A stretch of DNA of 64,000 bases from Myxococcus xanthus (GCF_013116825.1 NZ_JABFNS010000007.1:39704-103703), one strand, 5' to 3'; positions 17,255 through 26,204 are shown, numbered from the stretch's first letter. Notes: generated from the sequence alone by a model not told the origin. Made by a program: numbers and translations.

Positions 17255-17863
17255 ATGACACTCCCGATTCGAAAGCGGCGGTGGGCCCCCTGCGCGGCCG
17301 TGCTGCTGGTGCTGGGCACCGCCTGCGACGGCGAGGACGCGCCACGGGACGAAGCGTGCGGCGAACCCCTCTACGGCGGCGAGGCCACCGACGAGGCGTG
17401 GCGCACCTTCGTCGACGCGCAAGGCCGCCCCACCGACAGCTCCCAGGCCGTGACGCTGGAGTCCCCCGTCCCGGGCCAGACCTATGCGATGGACGCGGCG
17501 CCGCCCACGTGGCGTTGGACGTCTCCACTGGCCTCCCGGCTTCCATCGCGCGAGACGCCCCGCTCCATGCTGGCGTGGCTGGGCAACCTGCTGCTGCCAT
17601 CCGCCCAGGCGCATCTGCCGCCCGTCACCGGCGACTTCTACTGGGTGCAGATCACCGTGCCCGGGCGGCGGTGTCCGGTGGAGCTGCTGACGTCGAACAT
17701 GGAGTGGCAGCTCGACGCGTCGACCTGGGACGTGCTGCGTGCCGCCCCGGGTCAGGACCTCCGCGTCCAGGTGACCAGCGCCTACCTGGTCCAGAACCGG
17801 CTGCGTGAAGGTCCATATCGCCTGGAGTCACCACGCACCATCCGCGTGGAGGATTCGCGATGA
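17255..17863 (+). CDS. Putative small lipoprotein of the cytochrome/propeller operon
   Basis: About 202 residues. The N-terminus has basic residues, a hydrophobic core and LGTAC, a slightly non-standard lipobox (Cys about 24). The mature part has few cysteines and a compact beta-rich appearance, and I do not recognise it. It starts 7 bp after the Asp-box gene, and its last four bases overlap the next start (ATGA). This indicates translational coupling and a shared role with the downstream propeller and cytochrome. Confidence 0.72.
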   Translation: MTLPIRKRRWAPCAAVLLVLGTACDGEDAPRDEACGEPLYGGEATDEAWRTFVDAQGRPTDSSQAVTLESPVPGQTYAMDAAPPTWRWTSPLASRLPSRETPRSMLAWLGNLLLPSAQAHLPPVTGDFYWVQITVPGRRCPVELLTSNMEWQLDASTWDVLRAAPGQDLRVQVTSAYLVQNRLREGPYRLESPRTIRVEDSR

Positions 17864-19113
17864 GTCACCGGACGCCGTGGTGGATGCCGGTGCTGGCGCT
17901 GCTGATGGCCGGCTGTGATGAGAACTCGGCGCGGGTGGTGGGCGTGGCGCCACCGGAGGGGCTGGACTACGCGCACGAGGAGCCCTGGCGGGAAGGAACG
18001 TTCATTCCACCGCCGGGCCCCGGCGGACGCATCCTGGTCACCAACAGCCTGGATGACACCCTCAGCCTGGTGGAGTTGGCCACCGTGGGCACGCCGGACT
18101 TCCGCGAGCTGGCGCGCGTGCCGGTGGGGCTCAACCCGGTGGAGCTGGAAGGGCCGCACCACACCGCCGTGTCGCCCGCGGGGGACTTCTATTACGTCGG
18201 CATCTCCAACTACGTGCCAGGGGGTGGCTCGGGGCCGCATGGTGCCCACGGCACGGGCGCGGATGACGGCTACTGCCTGAAGCTGGACGCGCGCGAGAAC
18301 CGGATCGTGGGCTCGGTGCGTGTGAATCCCAATCCCGGTGACGTCATCATCAGCGCAGATGGGAGCACGCTGTACCAGACGCACTTCGACACGCTGAAGA
18401 TTGCCGAGATGGCGCGCCAGGGCCGCCCCGAGTCGGACATGAACGCGAACCTGGCCATCATCGACGCGCGGACCATGACCCGAAAGGCCATGGTGGAGGT
18501 GTGCCCCGCGCCGCACGCGGTGCGCCTGTCCGCCGACGAGCGCACGGCCTACATCGCCTGCTGGTCGGACGAGGTGGCCATCGTCGACCTCGCGGAGGCG
18601 AACACGCCGGTGACGCGGGTGAAGGTGGTGGCAGCGGGCTCGGGCGGCGCGGTGGCGCCCCGGCACCAGCCCTACGCGCTGACCCAGTCCCCCACCACGG
18701 GCGAGGTCTGGGTCAGCTCCATGGCCAGCCGGCAGGTGCACGTGCTCAACCCCCAGACGCGCGCCATGATGCCCGAGCGCGCCGTGCCGCTGCGCGGGCC
18801 GCCGATGTTCGGCGCGTTCACCGCGGACGGCCGCACGCTGTACATGCCCTACCAGTTGGTGGACGCGCTGGCCGTCATCGACCCGGAGACGGGCACCGTG
18901 CTGCGCGAGGTGCAGCTGGCGGACGCCGGCTGTCTCAACGTGCATCAAGTCACGCTGACGCCCGACGAGCGCATCGGTCTGGTCGTCTGCGAAGGCGACC
19001 ACGTGGGGCCGGGCACGTTGCACGCGGTGGACCTGGCGGAGGGCACGGTGGTGGGCACGGTGGAGGTGGGCATCTTCCCGGACTCGGTGAGCATCCTGCG
19101 GGGGCGGCCATGA
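17860..19113 (+). CDS. Beta-propeller lipoprotein (YVTN / cytochrome d1-like repeats)
   Basis: About 417 residues. A good lipobox (LMAGC, Cys19) predicts lipidation. The body is a seven-bladed-type propeller with recurring blade signatures such as LVTNSLDDTLSLVEL, LSADERTAYIACWSDEVAIVDL and FTADGRTLYMPY. These proteins typically act as scaffolds or binding platforms in the periplasm. ATGA overlaps on both sides tie it to the small lipoprotein upstream and the cytochrome c downstream. A redox-partner role is inferred from that arrangement only. Confidence 0.82.
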   Translation: MSHRTPWWMPVLALLMAGCDENSARVVGVAPPEGLDYAHEEPWREGTFIPPPGPGGRILVTNSLDDTLSLVELATVGTPDFRELARVPVGLNPVELEGPHHTAVSPAGDFYYVGISNYVPGGGSGPHGAHGTGADDGYCLKLDARENRIVGSVRVNPNPGDVIISADGSTLYQTHFDTLKIAEMARQGRPESDMNANLAIIDARTMTRKAMVEVCPAPHAVRLSADERTAYIACWSDEVAIVDLAEANTPVTRVKVVAAGSGGAVAPRHQPYALTQSPTTGEVWVSSMASRQVHVLNPQTRAMMPERAVPLRGPPMFGAFTADGRTLYMPYQLVDALAVIDPETGTVLREVQLADAGCLNVHQVTLTPDERIGLVVCEGDHVGPGTLHAVDLAEGTVVGTVEVGIFPDSVSILRGRP

Positions 19114-19829
19114 AGCGCGCGGCATGGGGTGTGGTGGCGCTGGCCCTGGCGCTGACCGGCTGCGACGACAGCGACGATGGCCGCGTGCCGGCGGCGGAGT
19201 ACGGCGAGGTGCTGTTCAACGACTCGCGGCTGTCGGAGAGCGGCTTCAACAGCTTCTCGTGCGCGACATGCCACGCGACGACGCCCACCGCGCCTGAGGG
19301 GCGGATGGACTCCGGCTACACGCTGTATGACTCGGCGTTCCGGGAGAGCTGGTGGGGCGGCTTCGAGACGCGCCTGCTGGACGCGGTGAACTTCTGCTAC
19401 GTCAACTTCATGCGGGGGGTGACGCCACTGCCGAAAGACTCGCCGCAGAGCCGGGCGCTGTACGAATACCTGGTGAGCATCAGCCCGAGCCCGTCCGCGC
19501 CGGCCCGTCCCTTCACGGTGGTGAAGGACATCGTCGAAGTCACGCGCGGTGACGTGACGCGCGGACAGCAGGTCTACGTGGAGGCCTGCCAGGGCTGCCA
19601 CGGCGAGCCCCACACTGGCGAGGGCCGGCTGACCGAGCTGGCGTCGATTCTGCCGGAGGTGACAAACGACTACGACGCGCTGTTCCCCGGCGTGCCCAAG
19701 TCACTGGTCGTCATCGAGAAGGTGAGGCACGGCCAGTTCTTCGGTGTCGGGGGCAACATGCCGCTCTACAGCCTGGAGTCCCTGTCTGACGAGGACTTGG
19801 GCGCATTGCTGGCATTCCTGGCTTTGTGA
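19110..19829 (+). CDS. Diheme cytochrome c lipoprotein
   Basis: About 239 residues. A lipobox (LTGC, Cys about 18) gives a membrane-attached periplasmic or surface protein. Two CXXCH heme-attachment motifs are present: CATCH near residue 52 and CQGCH near residue 163. Each is followed by sequence of c-type cytochrome length, so this is a two-domain diheme protein. Its ATG overlaps the stop of the propeller gene (ATGA). It is the last gene of the operon; the next gene has its own ribosome site 77 bp on. It should carry electrons to or from the propeller complex. Confidence 0.88.
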   Translation: MKRAAWGVVALALALTGCDDSDDGRVPAAEYGEVLFNDSRLSESGFNSFSCATCHATTPTAPEGRMDSGYTLYDSAFRESWWGGFETRLLDAVNFCYVNFMRGVTPLPKDSPQSRALYEYLVSISPSPSAPARPFTVVKDIVEVTRGDVTRGQQVYVEACQGCHGEPHTGEGRLTELASILPEVTNDYDALFPGVPKSLVVIEKVRHGQFFGVGGNMPLYSLESLSDEDLGALLAFLAL

Positions 19830-19905
19830 CGGGACCTGCGTGTTCCGGTGGAGCCCACGGGCCACCGGGCATAACCTCGCCGCGGACACACACGTGGGAG
19901 CGAGA

Positions 19906-21207
19906 ATGGGGTTCTGGGGCAGGCTTTTCGGGAGGAAGACACCAGCGGCCGGCGAGGTACCTCCCGACGCCTCCAAAGCCTGGGCGGTGGAGCCGCGCGA
20001 AGCGCTGATGCGGCAGGTGGAGGCGCTGCTGCGCGCCGACCCGGCGGTGGAGAAGGTGGAGCGGCGCACGCAGGACTACGGCCTGGACATCACCCGCGCC
20101 GGAAGTGATGGCACCTTCTTCCTGGACAACCTCTTCGCGGACACGCGCGAGCTGCCGCCCGAGCAACGCGTCCAGCTCATCCAGCGCTACCTGCGCGCGC
20201 TGTGGCAGGAGTCGCCGGATTCGCTCCACTGGGAGCAGGCCCGCGAGTTGCTCCTGCCCGTGCTGCGCGCGTCCACCTTCGGCATGTCGCTGCAGAAGCC
20301 GGCGGAGGCGGACCGGGAGATGGTCGGGCGGCGGACACTGCCCTTCCTGCGCGAACTGCTGGTGATGGACCTGCCGGAGTCCGCCATGTTCGTCCAGCGC
20401 CGGCACCTGGAGACCTGGGGCATCACCGAGGACGAAGCCTTCACGGCGGCCCACGCGAACCTGGCCCGGCTCCCGGACGAAGGCGTGGAGCTCTACGACG
20501 AGGAGCACGGCCCGCTGTGGACGGTGGAGACGCGCGATACCTATGAGACGTCCCGGCTGCTGCGCCCGGGGTTCCTCGCGTCCTTCGCCGGTCGCGTGGA
20601 GGGCCGGCCCATCGCCATCCTCCCGGAGCGCTCCACCCTGCTCATCGGTGGCGACGCGCGTCCGGAGCTGGTGGCACGGCTGACCGAGAGCGCAGAGCGG
20701 GAGTACGCGGCCGCGTCCCGATGCCTGACGCCCGCCCTGTACACGGTGGACGACGCGGGACGCGTGGTGCCCTACGTGCACCCCGGTCAGGACGTGCTGG
20801 CGAACCGGGTGCGGCTGGCCCACGTCCGACTGGCGCTGGCGGAGTACAGCGCCCAGAAGGAGGAGCTCGACGCGCTCCATGCGGAACAGGAGGTGGACCT
20901 GTTCGTCGCCAGCTACAGCGCGACGGCGCGCAAGCGGGACGAGTTTCCCATCTCCTGGTGTGTCTGGTCGCACGACGTGGACGCCCTGCTGCCGGAGGCG
21001 GACATGGTCGCCGTGCGCCCCACGGCGGAAGGTGATGAGTTCTTCACCGTGCCGTGGCGGGAGGTGCAACGCATCGCGGGCCGTTGTCTCACGCCAGTGC
21101 CGGAGCTGTGGCCGCCGCGCTACCGCACCACGGGGCAGCCGTCCCCGGAGATGGTGGAGCAGCTTCGCGCCGCGCAGGTCACCTTCGAGGACTTCCAGTC
21201 GCCCTGA
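19906..21207 (+). CDS. Conserved protein, possibly DUF1444-like
   Basis: About 433 residues, soluble, no signal peptide. ATG 19906 has GGGAG upstream; the longer frame before it overlaps the cytochrome gene and lacks coding bias. The C-terminal half (RSTLLIGGDARPELVARL, then a long acidic region and FPISWCVWSHD) loosely recalls the DUF1444 family, but I am not sure. Function unknown. An endonuclease V-like gene starts 17 bp downstream with AGGAGG, so the two may be co-transcribed. Confidence 0.72.
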   Translation: MGFWGRLFGRKTPAAGEVPPDASKAWAVEPREALMRQVEALLRADPAVEKVERRTQDYGLDITRAGSDGTFFLDNLFADTRELPPEQRVQLIQRYLRALWQESPDSLHWEQARELLLPVLRASTFGMSLQKPAEADREMVGRRTLPFLRELLVMDLPESAMFVQRRHLETWGITEDEAFTAAHANLARLPDEGVELYDEEHGPLWTVETRDTYETSRLLRPGFLASFAGRVEGRPIAILPERSTLLIGGDARPELVARLTESAEREYAAASRCLTPALYTVDDAGRVVPYVHPGQDVLANRVRLAHVRLALAEYSAQKEELDALHAEQEVDLFVASYSATARKRDEFPISWCVWSHDVDALLPEADMVAVRPTAEGDEFFTVPWREVQRIAGRCLTPVPELWPPRYRTTGQPSPEMVEQLRAAQVTFEDFQSP

Positions 21208-21224
21208 GACAGGAGGACGGCACG

Positions 21225-21719
21225 ATGCTCGCCTGCGTGGACGTGGACTACCGCCCCGAACTCACGGTGGCCGGGTGCGTGCTGTTCCGGAACTGGGCGG
21301 ATGGGCACGAGGCCTCGCACCTGGTGGAGCATGGGCCTCCCGCCGCGCCGTACGAGCCCGGGCAGTTCTACCGCCGCGAGCTGCCGCACCTGCTCCGGGT
21401 GCTGGCACGGGTGGAGGTGCCACTGGAGGCCATCATCGTGGATGGCTATGTGTGGCTCGGCGAGGACCGGCCCGGCCTGGGGGCGCACCTGTACGAAGCA
21501 CTCAACCGGGAGGTACCCGTCATCGGCGTGGCGAAGACGGCCTATGTCACCACCGGGCCCTCTGTGCCCGTGCTGAGGGGGAAGAGCCTGCGGCCGTTGT
21601 TCGTCGGAGCAGCGGGTATGGACGCGGCCACAGCGGCGGAGCACATCCGGCGAATGCATGGGGCATCTCGCACGCCCACGATGTTGAACCGGGTGGACCG
21701 GCTCTGCCGCACGTCGTGA
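21225..21719 (+). CDS. Endonuclease V family protein
   Basis: About 164 residues, shorter than the 220-residue E. coli enzyme. The catalytic acidic residues of the RNase H-like fold can be placed: Asp in CVDVDYRP at the start, Asp in IVDGYVWL, and the IGVAKTAY segment. The end, DAATAAEHIRRMHG...LNRVDRLCR, matches the family's C-terminal helix. Such enzymes cut DNA or RNA next to deoxyinosine or inosine. AGGAGG eight bases before the ATG fixes the start. The middle region is compact and probably lacks part of the usual substrate wedge. Confidence 0.78.
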   Translation: MLACVDVDYRPELTVAGCVLFRNWADGHEASHLVEHGPPAAPYEPGQFYRRELPHLLRVLARVEVPLEAIIVDGYVWLGEDRPGLGAHLYEALNREVPVIGVAKTAYVTTGPSVPVLRGKSLRPLFVGAAGMDAATAAEHIRRMHGASRTPTMLNRVDRLCRTS

Positions 21720-21834
21720 GCGGGGCGGCGAAGCCAAACCCCCGACATTTCCGAACAGCGACTGCTGCCTCTCCGCCCGGGGAGCAACCATCCTCCTGGA
21801 ATCCTCGCGCCGAGAGGCATACCTTTGACAGTGG

Positions 21835-22851
21835 ATGTCCTCGCACCCTACCTCACAGCTGGGCTTGTTCGACACGGCGGCGCCCGAGCGCGCGGACGTG
21901 GAGACGGAGCCGCGCGCGAGCACCAGCGTGCAGCGTAGGCTTCCGGCGCGTGAGGAAGCACGGCCACTGACGGCGGAGTGGCCTGCAAGCACTGGCGTGC
22001 AGCGCCGACATCCTTCGGGTGAGGGAGCGTTGCCACTGGCGACGGAGCGGCGCGCGAGCACCGGCGTGGAGGACCGACGTCCCGTGCATCAACGTGATGA
22101 AGCGTTGCCACTGGCGTCGGAGCAGCGCGCGAGCAGCGTGCCGGAAAGCCGACTCCCCGCGCGCGAGGAAGCCCTGCCGCTGGCGGCGGACCTGGCACGG
22201 CGGTTGTCTTCGATTCTTGGCTTGCCGGTTCACCTACGGCTGACGGACAACCGGGCCACGCTGGTGAGCTTCCGCCGCGGTGAGGAGGGGCTGCGGCTGC
22301 GCATCCACCACCTCTTCCTGGGAGCACCGGACGCGGTGGTGCAGGCCATGGCAGCCTATGCGGGCCGGGCGGATGCGCAGGCGGGCGAGGTGCTGGAGTC
22401 CTACGCGCACGCGCACAACGAGCGCGTCCGCAGGGAGCGCCGGCCGGGAAAGCCGCTGCGCACGCGGGGCCGCTGCTTCGACCTGCAGGCCATCTTCACG
22501 CGGCTCAACGCAAGCTGGTTTGACGGCCGGGTGCAGGTGGACGTGGGCTGGGCGCGCAAGCCGGCGGGCACGAAGCGTCGCAGCATCCACGTGGGCGGCT
22601 ATGACGCGCGGCTACGCGAGATTCGAATCCACCCGGCGCTGGACCGGCCGCATGTGCCAGCATTCGTGGTGGACTACCTCGTCTTCCACGCGATGCTGCA
22701 CGCGGACCTAGACGACGGAACGGGCAACGAGGGCCGCTGCGCACCCGAGCACACGTCGGCCTTCCGCGAGCGCGAAGCCCTGTTCCCGCTGCGTGACACT
22801 GCCCAGCGCTGGCTGGGCGACAATCACGCCTCCCTGCTGCGCGGCCGATAG
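21835..22851 (+). CDS. SprT/DUF45-like zincin fold protein with altered active site and repeat N-terminus
   Basis: About 338 residues. Residues 26-119 are four degenerate 23-25-residue repeats (consensus about RASTGVQ-R-P-REEALPLA-E), likely disordered. The C-terminal domain (about 120-338) resembles the SprT/DUF45 zincin family in its order of elements, with the third-ligand region PEHTSAF. The metal-binding helix, however, reads HAMLH (His285, His289) where the family has HExxH. The catalytic Glu is Ala286, so metal may still bind but peptidase activity is unlikely. No good ribosome site precedes the ATG. Confidence 0.72.
   Translation: MSSHPTSQLGLFDTAAPERADVETEPRASTSVQRRLPAREEARPLTAEWPASTGVQRRHPSGEGALPLATERRASTGVEDRRPVHQRDEALPLASEQRASSVPESRLPAREEALPLAADLARRLSSILGLPVHLRLTDNRATLVSFRRGEEGLRLRIHHLFLGAPDAVVQAMAAYAGRADAQAGEVLESYAHAHNERVRRERRPGKPLRTRGRCFDLQAIFTRLNASWFDGRVQVDVGWARKPAGTKRRSIHVGGYDARLREIRIHPALDRPHVPAFVVDYLVFHAMLHADLDDGTGNEGRCAPEHTSAFREREALFPLRDTAQRWLGDNHASLLRGR
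21910..22191 (+). repeat. Four degenerate tandem repeats of 69-75 bp inside a coding region
   Basis: Units begin at 21910, 21979, 22048 and 22123 and encode residues 26-48, 49-71, 72-96 and 97-119 of the zincin-like protein. All keep the frame. Units 1, 2 and 4 are 69 bp and unit 3 is 75 bp. Shared elements are an RAST-V core, an R-P turn and ALPLA-E at the end. Confidence 0.8.
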
Positions 22852-22877
22852 CGAGGAGGCGGCTGGCGCGGGCCGCG

Positions 22878-23315
22878 CTACTCCTGCACGGAGAGAATGA
22901 CCCACGTAGCCGTATCCACGGCGTACACGATGGGAACGTCCGAGAGAGGTGGCCCATCCATGTCGCGGCATGCGTCCGGCCGGGCCAAGAAGCTGACGAA
23001 GACCACGGCATTCGCCCCAGGAACAGCCGTCACGTCGTAGGACTGGCGCTGGGAGGCACAGACCTCCGTGGGCGTAGCGCCTCGACGCGGCTTCGCCCCC
23101 AACGGAAGAAAGTCCTCCATTGCGAATGCGATGGCAGCGGCAACCGCGCCAGGCAGGACGTGCTGCCCATCGGTGGGAAGCACAACGGGAAATCGGTAGC
23201 GAGCCGCTTCGTCGGGAGGCGCCGTCGCGGGCCGAGGCGCCCGCGACAACACACAGCCCGAGAGCAACACCAAGCAGAGCGGAACGAATAGCCAACATTC
23301 AATCTGCGCCCCCAT
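22878..23315 (-). CDS. Small lipoprotein of unknown function
   Basis: About 145 residues from ATG 23315. A lipobox LLSGC follows a hydrophobic stretch, giving a lipidated Cys near residue 22. The mature domain has two further Cys and a conserved-looking core with VVLPTDGQHV and VVFVSFLARPD. I recognise no family. The ribosome site is weak, and in-frame ATGs a few codons upstream (for example 23330) are alternatives. Confidence 0.65.
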   Translation of the reverse strand: MGAQIECWLFVPLCLVLLSGCVLSRAPRPATAPPDEAARYRFPVVLPTDGQHVLPGAVAAAIAFAMEDFLPLGAKPRRGATPTEVCASQRQSYDVTAVPGANAVVFVSFLARPDACRDMDGPPLSDVPIVYAVDTATWVILSVQE

Positions 23316-23469
23316 GAACCTCGACCGCATTCCCATACACATATGACGCCCACAGATAGCGCAGGCGTGTACCCGCGTGACACAGCCCAGCGCTGAATGG
23401 GCGACAGGCGGCCCCCTCGCGCGACGGGACAGTAGCAAGCGCATGCCCTACCGATGCATGCTCGGGGGG

Positions 23470-23871
23470 ATGCGTTACTTCAGCGTGGAAGAGGCCAACC
23501 GGCTGGTGCCGCTGTTGACGCGCACCTTCGAGCGGGTCCGCCCGTGGGTGGAGCGTGCCCAGCAGCTCGCGGATGAACTGGGCGCCGCGCCCAAGCCCAA
23601 CGACCCCAGCCTGGCTTCCCTGCGCGACGAGCGCGACACCCTCCTCGAGCGCATCCGCGGCGAGCTCCTCCAGCTCCAGGAGATGGGCCTGGAAATCAAG
23701 GGCGCGGACGGCCTCGTGGACTTCCGCGCGAACCGGGGCGGCGAGCAGGTCTACCTGTGCTGGCGCTTCGGAGACCCCGCCGTCTCCCACTGGCACGCCC
23801 TGCTCGACGGCTTCGCGGGACGGCGTCCCATCGAAAGCCCGGACGACTTCGCCCCCACGTACCTCAGCTAG
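23470..23871 (+). CDS. DUF2203 family protein
   Basis: About 133 residues. It opens with MRYFSVEEANRLVPLL, the standard DUF2203 start. A helical middle follows, then the conserved GLVDFRA...VYLCWRFGD...WH block. The family is small, soluble and widespread, with unknown function. ATG 23470 is chosen by family length, although G-rich sequence lies directly against it; 23458 and 23443 are upstream alternatives. Its stop overlaps the convergent coiled-coil gene by 8 bp. Confidence 0.85.
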   Translation: MRYFSVEEANRLVPLLTRTFERVRPWVERAQQLADELGAAPKPNDPSLASLRDERDTLLERIRGELLQLQEMGLEIKGADGLVDFRANRGGEQVYLCWRFGDPAVSHWHALLDGFAGRRPIESPDDFAPTYLS

Positions 23872-24478
23872 CCACCCCGCCGCCGAAGCTCTTCTGCAAC
23901 AGCGACATCTTGTTCCGCGCCGACAACAGCTGCTGACGCAGGGAGTCCGCCTGCCGGGCCACGTCGAGGAACGCCTGTTCCTCCGCGGCCTGTGCCAGCG
24001 AATGGGCCTCGTCCGCAACCAGGGACATCCGCTCCTGGAGCGCCTGGAAGGTCCCCGTCAGCGCGGCGTTCTCCTCCGGCGTCTTCGCCGCCTGCCGCTG
24101 CTGCGCGAACTGCTGCATCTGCACGTTCAGCTCGCCCGCGTTCTGTCCCAGGGCACCGTAGCGCACGAGCAGGTCCTTGAAGACCTCGGTGCGCCGCTGG
24201 AGCTCCTGCGCACGCAGGTGGATGGCCTCGGCTTGCGCCTGCTGCCGATCTCTCACCTTCGAGATGGCCCCCACCAGCGCCGTCACCCGGCCCCGGAGCT
24301 GCTCGTCCAGGTCCGCCAGCCCCTGCAGCATCGCCGACGCGCGCTCCAGGTGCTTCTCGGCTTGAAGTGGCGCCTTCTCGAGCTGCTCGGCCTGGGACTC
24401 GAAGCGCGCCAACTCCGCGTCGAGTGCCCGGGCGGCAACCACCAGCTCGGAGTCCTGAAGCTTGTCACGCTTGCTCAT
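23864..24478 (-). CDS. Coiled-coil protein of unknown function
   Basis: About 204 residues, almost entirely helical and rich in Ala, Gln, Glu, Leu and Arg with heptad spacing (about 10-190). No signal peptide, membrane segment or enzyme motif. The end, SLLQKSFGGGVAS, is Gly-rich. The ATG at 24493 has a better GGGA site and is an alternative start that adds five residues. The tail overlaps the DUF2203 gene tail-to-tail. Confidence 0.7.
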   Translation of the reverse strand: MSKRDKLQDSELVVAARALDAELARFESQAEQLEKAPLQAEKHLERASAMLQGLADLDEQLRGRVTALVGAISKVRDRQQAQAEAIHLRAQELQRRTEVFKDLLVRYGALGQNAGELNVQMQQFAQQRQAAKTPEENAALTGTFQALQERMSLVADEAHSLAQAAEEQAFLDVARQADSLRQQLLSARNKMSLLQKSFGGGVAS

Positions 24479-24715
24479 CGTGGGCAGGACCATGACATTT
24501 CCCAAGAGAAGGCGCCGCACCCAAGCAAGCACCGAGCGTCCCCAAGCGTCTTCGGAACGACGCGGTAGCGCGCGGAGGGAGCAGGCGCCCCAGGTCGCCT
24601 GCTGGCCCGGCCGCCCGGCAACCCCTGGCCGTGAGACTCGATGCGCCCACGGCGTGCTCGCCAGCGGCGTCCGTCATCCCCAACTTCCGGACATCTGACG
24701 TCACGAGGTGCACAC

Positions 24716-25636
24716 ATGCCCATGGGTTTCTCACGCTCCGTGCTCGTTACCGGCGCCGCCGGCCAGCAGGGTGGTGCCGTCGCACGGAAGCTCTTGCAGC
24801 GCGGCCACCGCGTCACCGCCTTCATCCACCACGCGGACTCCCCCGCCGCCCGCGAGCTCAAGTCGCTCGGCGCCGAGCTGGTCGTCGGGGACTACGACGA
24901 CCTGGACGCCATCGCCCAAGCGGCCCAGGACATGGACACCATGTTCGCCACCGCCACGCCCTTTGGCCCGGGCGGCGTGCAGGCGGAGGTTCGCCACGGG
25001 AAGAACCTGGCGGACGCGGCCCGGCTCGCGCGCGTACAGCACTACGTCTACTCGTCGGTGGCCGGAGCGGACCGCCTGACGGGCATCCCCCACTTCGACA
25101 GCAAGCACCGCATCGAGATGCACGTGCGCGGCAGCGGCCTGCCCTACACCATCCTCGGGCCCACCTTCTTCATGGAGAACTTCACCAGCGGCATGTTCGA
25201 AGAGGGGCTGAAGGCGGGCGTGCTCGCCATGGGCCTGTGGCCCACGCGCGGCCTGCAGATGGTGGCGCTGGAGGACCTCGCGGCCTTCTCCGTCCGCGTC
25301 ATGGAGGAGCCGGAGCGCTTCGAGGAACAACGCATCGAGGTGGCCTCCGACGAGGTGACGGGCCAACAGGCCGCCGGGCTGCTGTCCATGGTGAGCGGCC
25401 ACCGCATCCACTACGAGCAGCTTCCCCTGGACTACATCCGCGAGCGCAGCGAGGACCTTGCCGCCATGTACGAGTGGCTGGACCGCAAGGGCTACCAGGC
25501 GGACGTCCTCACGCTGCGGCACCGCTTCCCGGAGGTCCGCTGGCACACCTTCGAGGACTGGGCGCGCGGACAGGACTGGAGCGCGCTGACTTCTCCCGCG
25601 TGGCCCCATGCCGCCGCGGAGCCCGTCTCCCCATGA
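24716..25636 (+). CDS. NmrA-family NAD(P)-binding protein
   Basis: About 306 residues. The N-terminal Rossmann motif VTGAAGQQGGAVARKL (about 10-25), the YSSVAG segment and TILGPTFFMENF near residue 145 are typical of the NmrA/HSCARG family of atypical short-chain dehydrogenases. Several of these sense the NADP(H) ratio rather than act as enzymes. The usual catalytic Tyr-x-x-x-Lys is only partly represented (FDSKHRIE). GAGGTG precedes the ATG. It stands alone and is convergent with a small membrane-protein gene. Confidence 0.85.
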   Translation: MPMGFSRSVLVTGAAGQQGGAVARKLLQRGHRVTAFIHHADSPAARELKSLGAELVVGDYDDLDAIAQAAQDMDTMFATATPFGPGGVQAEVRHGKNLADAARLARVQHYVYSSVAGADRLTGIPHFDSKHRIEMHVRGSGLPYTILGPTFFMENFTSGMFEEGLKAGVLAMGLWPTRGLQMVALEDLAAFSVRVMEEPERFEEQRIEVASDEVTGQQAAGLLSMVSGHRIHYEQLPLDYIRERSEDLAAMYEWLDRKGYQADVLTLRHRFPEVRWHTFEDWARGQDWSALTSPAWPHAAAEPVSP

Positions 25637-25667
25637 GCTCCCAAGGCCCGACGCGGCGGGCCGTCCA

Positions 25668-25961
25668 TCAGTGAAGCGTCGGCGAGACGCCCCGCATGGA
25701 CGCGCGAGGGAGTCCCTCCAACAGCGACGCCTCGTCGGACACACCCAGCTCGCGCCGCAGCGTCGGGCCGTCCATGGGCAGACCGAAGAGCGCCGCCGTG
25801 GGCACCCAGTCCAGGGCCGCGGCCACCAGGGGCCCCAGGCCCACGAGCGCCACCGCCGCGCCTCGCGACGTCCCTGCCGCCAGTCCGCCCACCACCATCC
25901 CAGCGCCCGTCACGATGCGGAGCCACCGCCCCGGCCGCGACGCCAAGAAACCCACGACCAT
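25668..25961 (-). CDS. Small DUF2892-like membrane protein with C-terminal extension
   Basis: About 97 residues. Residues 8-55 match the two-helix YgaP-type membrane module (RWLRIVTGAGMV...LVGLGPLVAAALDWVPTAALFG). The module is followed by about 40 soluble residues not typical of the family. GGGAGG lies six bases before the ATG. Inner-membrane location predicted; function unknown. Confidence 0.7.
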   Translation of the reverse strand: MVVGFLASRPGRWLRIVTGAGMVVGGLAAGTSRGAAVALVGLGPLVAAALDWVPTAALFGLPMDGPTLRRELGVSDEASLLEGLPRASMRGVSPTLH

Positions 25962-26204
25962 ATGCACCTCCCAGGGGCGAAGATGGCCACGTCCTGGCGG
26001 GCGGCCACCCGGGCCAGAGCCCCGCACGGGTGGAACGCCGGGCAGCCAGGCAGCCGCACCCGGGCGCCCAGGCCGAGCGCCTGCTCGCCGTGCATCTCAC
26101 GCGGGCATCACCGGTGCGGCGCCCCGCCTGTCCGCTGCCAGCTTGCCGAGTGAAAGCCAGCTTTCGCGCACGGGGCTAAACGGACCGCCCTGGGGGAGGC
26201 AACC

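Noticed and set aside
21848..22327. Minus-strand frames opposite the tandem-repeat region
   Set aside because: The repeats make several frames open, but only the plus strand leads into a recognisable domain with proper codon bias.
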